64,000 bases of DNA, taken from assembly GCA_905250025.1 (NCBI GenBank), contig CAJNOJ010000263.1:62001-126000 (forward strand). The letters run 5' to 3'. The stretch's first letter is position 1, and every line of letters starts with the position of its first letter. Positions 57,701-64,000 of the stretch are shown here, piece after piece. The position numbers were made by a program, and so were the translations under genes. Source of the stretch: Adineta ricciae. Taxonomy: Eukaryota; Rotifera; Eurotatoria; Adinetida; Adinetidae. The notes under the pieces were generated by a model. It was not told the origin of the DNA, ran no database searches, and saw nothing but the letters and a program-made list of their open reading frames with translations.

Positions 57701-58550
57701 ATGAATTTGAAATTGGATACTTTTTAGTCAAGAAGATATTTTCTTTGCGTCATTTTCTGTGTCTTGAAGAGGTTCTCTTTCTCTGCATTATTGCTCATTT
57801 CGATTGCAAATTCAATTTGACGTTGATGATCTACTGGTGGAACACTCCCAATAACCTTTGTCATGAGATATCGACTGTCAATTGTGTTCACTAAAACTAA
57901 ATGTGAAATTATTGGCAAATATAGAATTAATTTGACATGGAAAGTCTTCTTTTAGGTTGAGAAAGAGAAATTTTTGGTATAAGTATCTGACTAAGTTAAT
58001 GTGACACGTTTTGCCGACAGTAAAAGCGCAAGGGAGAAGCAGAATGGAGATTTTTTTCTAATGAAAAACAGATTCTATGTTGTTTCGACAAACATTAAAT
58101 GTTTCTTGCATTAGAGAACTAGAAAAACATCGAATAGATTTCACGGTACAAAAATGACAACGTACGTGCAACAGCATATGATCACAGATTCAATAGAACT
58201 ATTCTTGAAAAAAAAACAACTGGTGAGAGAAGTCTCTGTAAAGTTTTATAAGAAGCCATCAGAAATAAGAATACAATATAAAAATTGTAAATCATGATTT
58301 TATTTCAGTATAGAAATAATATTACTTTTTGTTTGTTTGTTTGTATCCAATTTCGAGCTTCGTTTTCCTTGATGAAAGGAAAGTTCACACAAATGAATTG
58401 GCTTTTAGTATTCAAGGTTTAATACAAAGTTTTCTATACATAGAACTGATTTCTAAAGGATAAAAAATAATGATTTTAAGTGGTTCTACCTGGAGACGGG
58501 AATTTCAAAATGACCAATGACTTTGTTTTTACAACGTACAGAAAAACACG
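57701..58550. other. Intergenic, no gene recognised
   Basis: A minus-strand frame at 57724-57918 may be further eroded caspase sequence. Otherwise AT-rich with no signal. Confidence 0.4.
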
Positions 58551-60112
58551 CTATAATCTTTTCTTCACATATTCCAAGCATTTCTTAAACTTTAGAAGAA
58601 TAGAATGATTTGATAGTAATGACTTTTTTGCAATTTCTATATTACGTTCAGAATAAGAGTGAGCTTTTAAATAATCACCCATATTATGATACACCAAACC
58701 AATGTTGTTGTCTGATGTGGCTATAGTGGGATGATTTTCAGAGAGTGATTTATCAAGAAGTCCAAGTGCTTTTTCATGGAACTTCTTCCTTTCTACAAAT
58801 GCACACTGGTTGCATCGGATCGTATCAAGTGCATTATGCATCACCAATATGTCCTCGTTACTTCGCCTGCCATTTAGTAAAGTATTGAAAATTTCTTCCG
58901 CTTTGCCATTTTGATCTAATTGTATTAGTAGACGATCTAAACGAATCTAACCTTCCTCATGGAAAGAATTTTCTCATCGAATATGATTAGTGACTACATA
59001 CTCAGTTCTTTGTCAGAGTCTCTAGTTAGTGACATATTCACTTCGTATAGTAGTCGAGCAGTGTCGATCGATTTGATCTCCTGAATTCGAAATATAGTGT
59101 GCATTGAAAACAACGCTTCATTTTCTTGCAAAAACTGAACGAGATTGCCAATAAAGGCAAACGATGCCATCAGTTGAGTTGGATCGGTCTGTATATTAAA
59201 CAGAACTGGCACTAAATCAGCGCTGCCAGCGTTACTCCTCTACGTATAGGACAAACAAATGTCACGTTTTGTGCTAGTGGATGAGAAGTTGTTAGATGAC
59301 ATTAATCCGCCTTTCACCATCCTTAGTTCATCAAATTCTGCTTTGAGTAAACCGTGACCACGATAAACTGTAAAGGTACTCGAAAAGGATGTATCAATCA
59401 TTTGTTCTTTGTGTAACTGTTCAGTATTTCGATGAAGGCCATAGATGGTGAATAGAGCAGGATGATGCTTAATAAATTCTCTAATATATTTATCTTCGAA
59501 ATTAATCGTTAATAGTATCTCTTCGAGCAGCTGTGTGTACATAAAAGATGAATCGAGCTGTTCTAGTTTCCTTCCGGATGGCACAAAACTCATTGATATG
59601 GTATTCTATTCATTGCGATGGAATGCATCTTCAATGGCTTTTAGGAGTGACGCTATATCAATGAAATCACCTTTTGCCAATTGTTCATGGTATGATTTGT
59701 TTTCACAAAAGATAAACACAGAATGTAATTGAGAAATATCATGAATACAAGGCACGAGACATTGTCCCAGCGAACCAGAAGTAACCAAAACTATTTTATT
59801 GTGGTCATTGTCTGCAAAAGTGTCGATATTATTAACAATGCACCTGAGTTGTGTGTTGTCAATTAATGCTGTTGCGATTAATATCGTTGTGTAACCAGAT
59901 CACAGTGAAACTTTGCATCTTTGAATAGATAATGAAATTATTTGACGATTAAACTTCTTGCGAGACCAAAAAAGTAATTCAGGTGGTAAGTTTCTCTTTT
60001 CTTCTTTCTTTACAGTCTTCGTCGAATGTATTTTCATTTGAAAGAACTGTCCATAGACTTCGATGCGTACTGCAGAGTGAGCATTGACTATGTGGAAAAG
60101 ATTTGTTATCAT
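58551..60112 (-). pseudogene. ADP-ribosyltransferase plus TPR protein, with nonsense codons
   Basis: One continuous reading frame is interrupted by stops. Parts in order: IATALIDNTQLRCIVNNID and HSVFIFCENKSYHEQLAKGD (N-terminal region), FVPSGRKLEQLDSSFMYTQL, an ART domain with YRGHGLLKAEFDELRMVKGG, NFSSTSTKRDI and the ExE-like LQENEALFSMHTIFRI, then after an intron a TPR region (GKAEEIFNTLL, LLDKSLSENHPTIATSDNNI then GLVYHNMGDYLKAH). Stops in the same frame occur at 59900-59902 (TGA), 59606-59608 (TAG) and about 59240-59242 (TAG). The ART R-S-ExE residues are still present. ART-TPR fusions like this are a known type in bdelloids, but this one cannot make a full protein unless the stops are read through. 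Confidence 0.72.
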
Positions 60113-60448
60113 TTCTTTGAAATAAGAAAAAAAACGGAGTGTTTACATTTGCTAACTTGTAGCATGACTATCGATGAGTTGTAGTTTATAGAATCATCAT
60201 AAAAAGGTCTTTGCAGTTTTTTTTGGTTGTTGGAATAATTTCATTAACACACGGGGAGTCTCATTCTAACGAGAATGAAAAGCAATCATTTCGTTTTATT
60301 AATTGACATGAATAAAGGGAATTCTTGAAACATTTCATTTCAAATCATAATTTCATTGACTAAAATGACAGCGAAAAAAGAAATCACAATGTTGCTTTTC
60401 ATTCTTAGCGAATAAAAATTTTTTGTATTATTCATTTTTGAATAAGTC
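60113..60448. other. Intergenic between divergent genes
   Basis: No gene; AT-rich likely promoter region. Confidence 0.5.
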
Positions 60449-61561
60449 ATGTGGATCATAAAACTCATATTTCTCATTCTTTTTTATTTATCTATAACAG
60501 GTTAGTAGAAGATCTGTTTACGATTTCTATCTTCGTAATTGAAATTATGCCTAGATCGAACCATCGAATTATGCATGTGATGAAACAGATACTCAGGTCG
60601 AAGTTTCCTTATCTGTATCATCACATTCTGGGCAAAATCAATTGTCAAATTGTTTGTTACAATCATGTAATTCATATTCATCGAATAATGATACATGTCG
60701 ATTGTAATCTACACCTTGTTTCGATTACCGTACATCGAATAATAGAAGTTTCTGTGCACCAGGAATTCAATGTTCAATCTTAGAATCGTGTGATAATATT
60801 ACCCATACTTGTTCATCACGAGAAATGTGTCTACCAATAGTAACAACAAGATTCTGTCGAAGAGTTAATTATTAATGCGGTTTAAATGAATTAAAATTTT
60901 AATTTATAAGTTGGTTTACTACGGGTAATATGCAAATAGCACGTTGGGGGCACACTGCATCCGTGTTATCTGATGGAAAAGTGTTAGTAACTGGCGGATC
61001 GAATAACAGTGCAGAATTGTATGATCCATAAACTGGCATCTGGACACTGACAGACAGTATGAATTAGGCACGATATGATCATACAGCAGTTGTGTTGACT
61101 AATGGAAGAGTGTTAGTTATCAGTAATTCTAATAAAGCTGAATTATATGATCCAACCACAGGTATATGGACACTTACAGGAAACATGATTCATGCTTGAT
61201 ACTGCTTCACAGCATCTCTATTAAGCAATGGAAACGTATTAGTGACCGGTAGAGTTGGTATTTATGACGAATCAAAAAGTGCAGAAGTGTACGATTCATT
61301 AACAAATAATTGGACATCGATTAATAACATGATCTATGCCCGATATTATTACACAGCGACTGTTTTGTCTAATGGAAACGTGTTAGTGGCGGGTGGTCTA
61401 TATGGACTAAATGAAAGTTTGAATACTACTGAGCTATATGATCCATCAATAGGAGTATGGATGTCTACTGGCAATATGAGTTACGCACGGTTTCAACATA
61501 AAGCATCTCTCCTTTCTAACGGTTTAATATTAATAATTGATGAGTGGGGTTGGTGGAATTA
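60449..61561 (+). pseudogene. Secreted Cys-rich plus kelch-repeat protein, with nonsense codons, 3' cut
   Basis: An ATG at 60449 begins a signal-peptide-like stretch (MWIIKLIFLILFYLSITG). A Cys-rich region follows in one frame (CLLQSCNSYSSNNDTC, then FCAPGIQCSILESCDNITH) with a TAA inside. From about 60915 kelch units appear: [34 protein letters not shown] and AELYDPTTGIWTLTGNM, then YTATVLSNGNVLVAGG with TELYDPSIGVWMSTGNMSYA. In the kelch part a TAA (61030), a TAG and a TGA (about 61198) fall exactly where a residue is expected (YDP*TG, MN*AR, HA*Y), so each is a point nonsense change. The gene is cut at the N at 61562. Confidence 0.7.
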
Positions 61562-61562
61562 N
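61562..61562. other. Single-N sequence join
   Basis: Joins a kelch unit to intron 4 of SIAE copy 3. Both genes are cut here. Confidence 0.85.
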
Positions 61563-62275
61563 CAGAACTTTTGCTTCGTTAGTATGCTTTTCTACATAGT
61601 TATCAACAAATACGAATGATAGTCGAAAAGTCGGTGGGTTTCCATGGATTCGTTGGCATCAAACGTTTGATGTCGGATATGTACCGAATCATGTTGTCCC
61701 GAATGTTTTCATGGCTGTTGCTTTGGACTTACGCGATGATCCGAATAAGTTGGTTTCGTTCTTTTCATAGACGACCTAATGTCTCCTGTATTTCCATAGC
61801 GTTCATCCACGGACGAAGCATGATGTTGCCTATCGTTTATCTCGCGCAGGTCTTGCTGTTGCTTATAATCGCTCAATCGAATTTCAAGGTCCTATTGTGT
61901 CCAATGCAAATGTATCGAGTGATAGAGAACGAATCTATGTTACATATACAGCTGTTGCGGATATGGTTTTCCGAAATTTAGACGGATTTGAAGTATTCAT
62001 TCGAGTATCTCTTGATATAAGCCTCAATTTTCAAATTTTAGATCTGCTGTCAAGGCGTCACATGTGAAACGAATGACGATGTGTGGATACCATCATCGAT
62101 TTCCGATAAAAGCGATCTAACCCTCATTATCAGAATCCGAAATGCATGTACAGGCAAACCCATTTATGGCATTCGTTATCTATGGCATGAAACGCCATGT
62201 CCATACAAACAAGCAGCTATATATAGTGTCACAGATCCGAATCTACCTTCCCCACCTTATATGAAAATTTTTTGA
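61563..62275 (+). CDS. SIAE: Sialate O-acetylesterase, copy 3 (exons 5-7 only)
   Basis: Begins inside intron 4 directly after the N. Exons 61600-61748, 61800-61992 and 62042-62275 have the same lengths and phases as in copy 2. They encode GGFPWIRWHQT, NNVHPRTK-type His region and the full C-terminal domain (WIPSSISDKSDLTLIIRIRN, IRYLWHETPCPYKQAAIYSV). No stop or frameshift is seen. The Ser nucleophile half is missing, so this fragment alone is inactive. It complements copy 1, which has exons 1-6. Confidence 0.85.
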
Positions 62276-62767
62276 ATGTTTATTCCGAAAAAAGATTGAT
62301 TCAGTAGAATGCGAAACATGAATCGATCCTCGTCTTTTATCATCAAAAGATACCATGCAGATTAACTAAAATTGTATTCGAAATAAACTTGAAATCTGAA
62401 ATGCGGTTGTCTTACTTTGTGGATTGAATTTATCTGTCATCAATGATGATACGAATAGGACTATTCAAAGAGTAAATATGCATAAATGATCTGCTGCGTT
62501 ACGTAGGATTCACGGCAGTTAAAAATATATTCCTGCTGCCTTAAGAAAGCATTGCATATTGATTGGTTGATTTATTCAATCTTTTTTATTATTTTATTCC
62601 TTAGAAAGGAAAGGATTATTCATTCATTTTAGGGATAAGTACAATCGAATATCATGATCCTCGATATTATATTAGTTTGATTAATATGAAAAGCTCTATC
62701 TTATTGTTGCTGATATACTCGAATATATCAACAGAGCGAAAAGGTTTAAAAAAAAACTTGAATTTAT
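62276..62767. other. Intergenic, copy of 51915-52466
   Basis: Colinear with the first copy but with small deletions. Confidence 0.6.
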
Positions 62768-63218
62768 TCAAATAGTCATAGCAAAGAGGAGGCCGTAACA
62801 TGTTGCAACAAAATTCCAAGTTGAATGTGACATTTTGGTGACTGAAGACGACACAGGAATTGATTTAAGAGTAGTCGAAGTATAAGTTGTTGTCATTGTA
62901 GGCTTTGCTGAAGCTATAGTTGTCTTGATGATCACAATATCTAGAAAAACAATCAATGCATGGGAAATCTGCGTGTTAAGTATACTAACCTTCTACTGCT
63001 GCATATTGTTTAAACAGAATGTACATCACAGCGAAAATGATGAGAGTCGCTAGGAAGATAATTATTCCGAGAATGAATTTGCACGGGTTAGTTTTTTTCA
63101 ATCCCGATGAATTATTCGTAGGACGAACATTTTGTGATTGAAATGCGCTGACATAATTTGGTGATGCAGCAGCAGCAGCAGAACCAGCTAATGGTACAGA
63201 CTCTTTCTGCTGTCTCAT
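62768..63218 (-). CDS. Small Thr/Ser-rich membrane protein, copy 2
   Basis: Two exons, 63218-62990 and 62940-62768, with a 49-nt intron, identical in layout to copy 1 at 52467-52917. The transmembrane helix (ILGIIIFLATLIIFAVMYILF) and Thr/Ser-rich stretch are kept. Differences by eye are single residues, for example AAVEG for AAEES at the splice junction and IASAKPTMTTTYTSTT for the matching stretch. Function unknown. Confidence 0.68.
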
Positions 63219-64000
63219 AGTATGAAAAAGTTCGAGAGTATCAATACATCGAATAACAAGAAACGCTTAATAAATATATGATACGACTCGACAATTTGAT
63301 GGAAAACTAATTGATTTCTTGTCGACAACATGTGCGTGCATTGATGCGTAATAATATTTTACGTGATGTTGTACAGAAATATTTGGTTGAAATTTTATTT
63401 GCTTTCGTTCGGACAGAATCTATAGAGGAAAGAAAATGTTTTTTTTTCGTCTAACAAAGGACTATATTAGAAAGCACCTGTGCCAAGAAACATTTGAGGT
63501 AAAATATTTTATAGATGAATGTACGGATCGAGAGCTGCTAGCGTTCCGTTTTCTATGAATGGGGACGCCAAAATGATATCTCTAATCTGTATCATTTGTT
63601 CAATAATCAGCTTTATTGCCAAAAAACTAAATAATTAGTTTTCGATTTTTATCTTTCCATAAAAGAATTTACTTATTTCAATTTGAGAGCGTCATGATGA
63701 ATAGAGCGAATCGCCCTTCACTCGACTTATTCTTCTTGTTCTTTGATGACATCAATTTGTAATCTACTTCTACCTCCTCGTTGTACCTTCGAGTGACAAG
63801 TAAGTGAATTGGTTTCCTGTTCTGCTATTATCGGACGAGACGATGTGACTAAACCGCAGTTATATCGCACTTTGCTTTGCTGAAGCACTATATTGAAAGT
63901 GAACAAAGTGAGATGTATTATTTTTACTCATGGAAAATATTTCAACTACTATCAATCGTTATAGATACTTGTAAGATTGGATGTTTCTTTAATGCACTTA
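63219..64000. other. Intergenic, copy of 52918-53705
   Basis: No gene. It is colinear with the first copy up to the window edge. Confidence 0.6.

Overview
The window looks like eukaryotic, animal nuclear DNA, most probably from a bdelloid rotifer. This is an inference from several things: AT-rich sequence, very compact genes with GT-AG introns mostly 46-67 nt long, many NHL-repeat proteins, animal-specific families (STRA6-like, FEM1-like, acid sphingomyelinase, 14-3-3, GIMAP-like, orphan GPCRs), a bacterial-looking gene remnant (GH3 glycosidase) and a degraded flavin monooxygenase that may also be foreign, and several near-identical copies of the same loci. No ribosome-binding sites, operons or CRISPR arrays were seen.

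Layout. 1-7.6 kb: a truncated F-box/LamG gene joined at an N to a truncated BCS1-like AAA ATPase, a NADAR protein, a dead flavin monooxygenase, a cathepsin L-like gene with Ser in place of the catalytic Cys, and a FEM1-like ankyrin gene. 7.6-18.9 kb: an orphan GPCR, then decaying genes (jacalin-like, NHL, LamG-like, GH3 glycosidase), a ZZ-like zinc protein and an ADP-ribosyltransferase. 19-32 kb: a dense block of intact genes, namely STRA6-like with an EGF module, GH9 endoglucanase, PAN/NHL receptor, 14-3-3, membrane pentapeptide-like protein, F-box/LamG and membrane NHL protein. 34-41 kb: a Ser/Thr-rich membrane protein cut by an N gap, a P-loop remnant, an endonuclease/exonuclease/phosphatase protein and an acid sphingomyelinase. 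42-64 kb: a repetitive region with two copies of a GFA-domain gene, three of sialate O-acetylesterase and two of a small Thr/Ser-rich membrane protein, together with a GIMAP-like GTPase, a 328-bp MITE-like element, disrupted caspase-NHL genes, an ART-TPR pseudogene and a kelch pseudogene.

How the genes fit together. Genes on both strands are interleaved and no shared pathway is obvious. The recurring themes are extracellular or membrane recognition proteins (NHL, LamG, PAN, kelch, mucin-like), lysosomal or secreted hydrolases (cathepsin-like, GH9, GH3, sphingomyelinase, SIAE) and innate-immunity-like parts (GIMAP, caspase-like, ART, P-loop).

Assembly caution. Five isolated single Ns (727, 7572, 21743, 48447, 61562) and one 46-N run (36283-36328) are present. 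At least four of the single Ns fall exactly where a gene or repeat copy starts or stops abruptly, so part of the copy structure may come from scaffolding of allelic contigs. Exon boundaries given here were derived by eye from GT-AG sites and reading-frame continuity.
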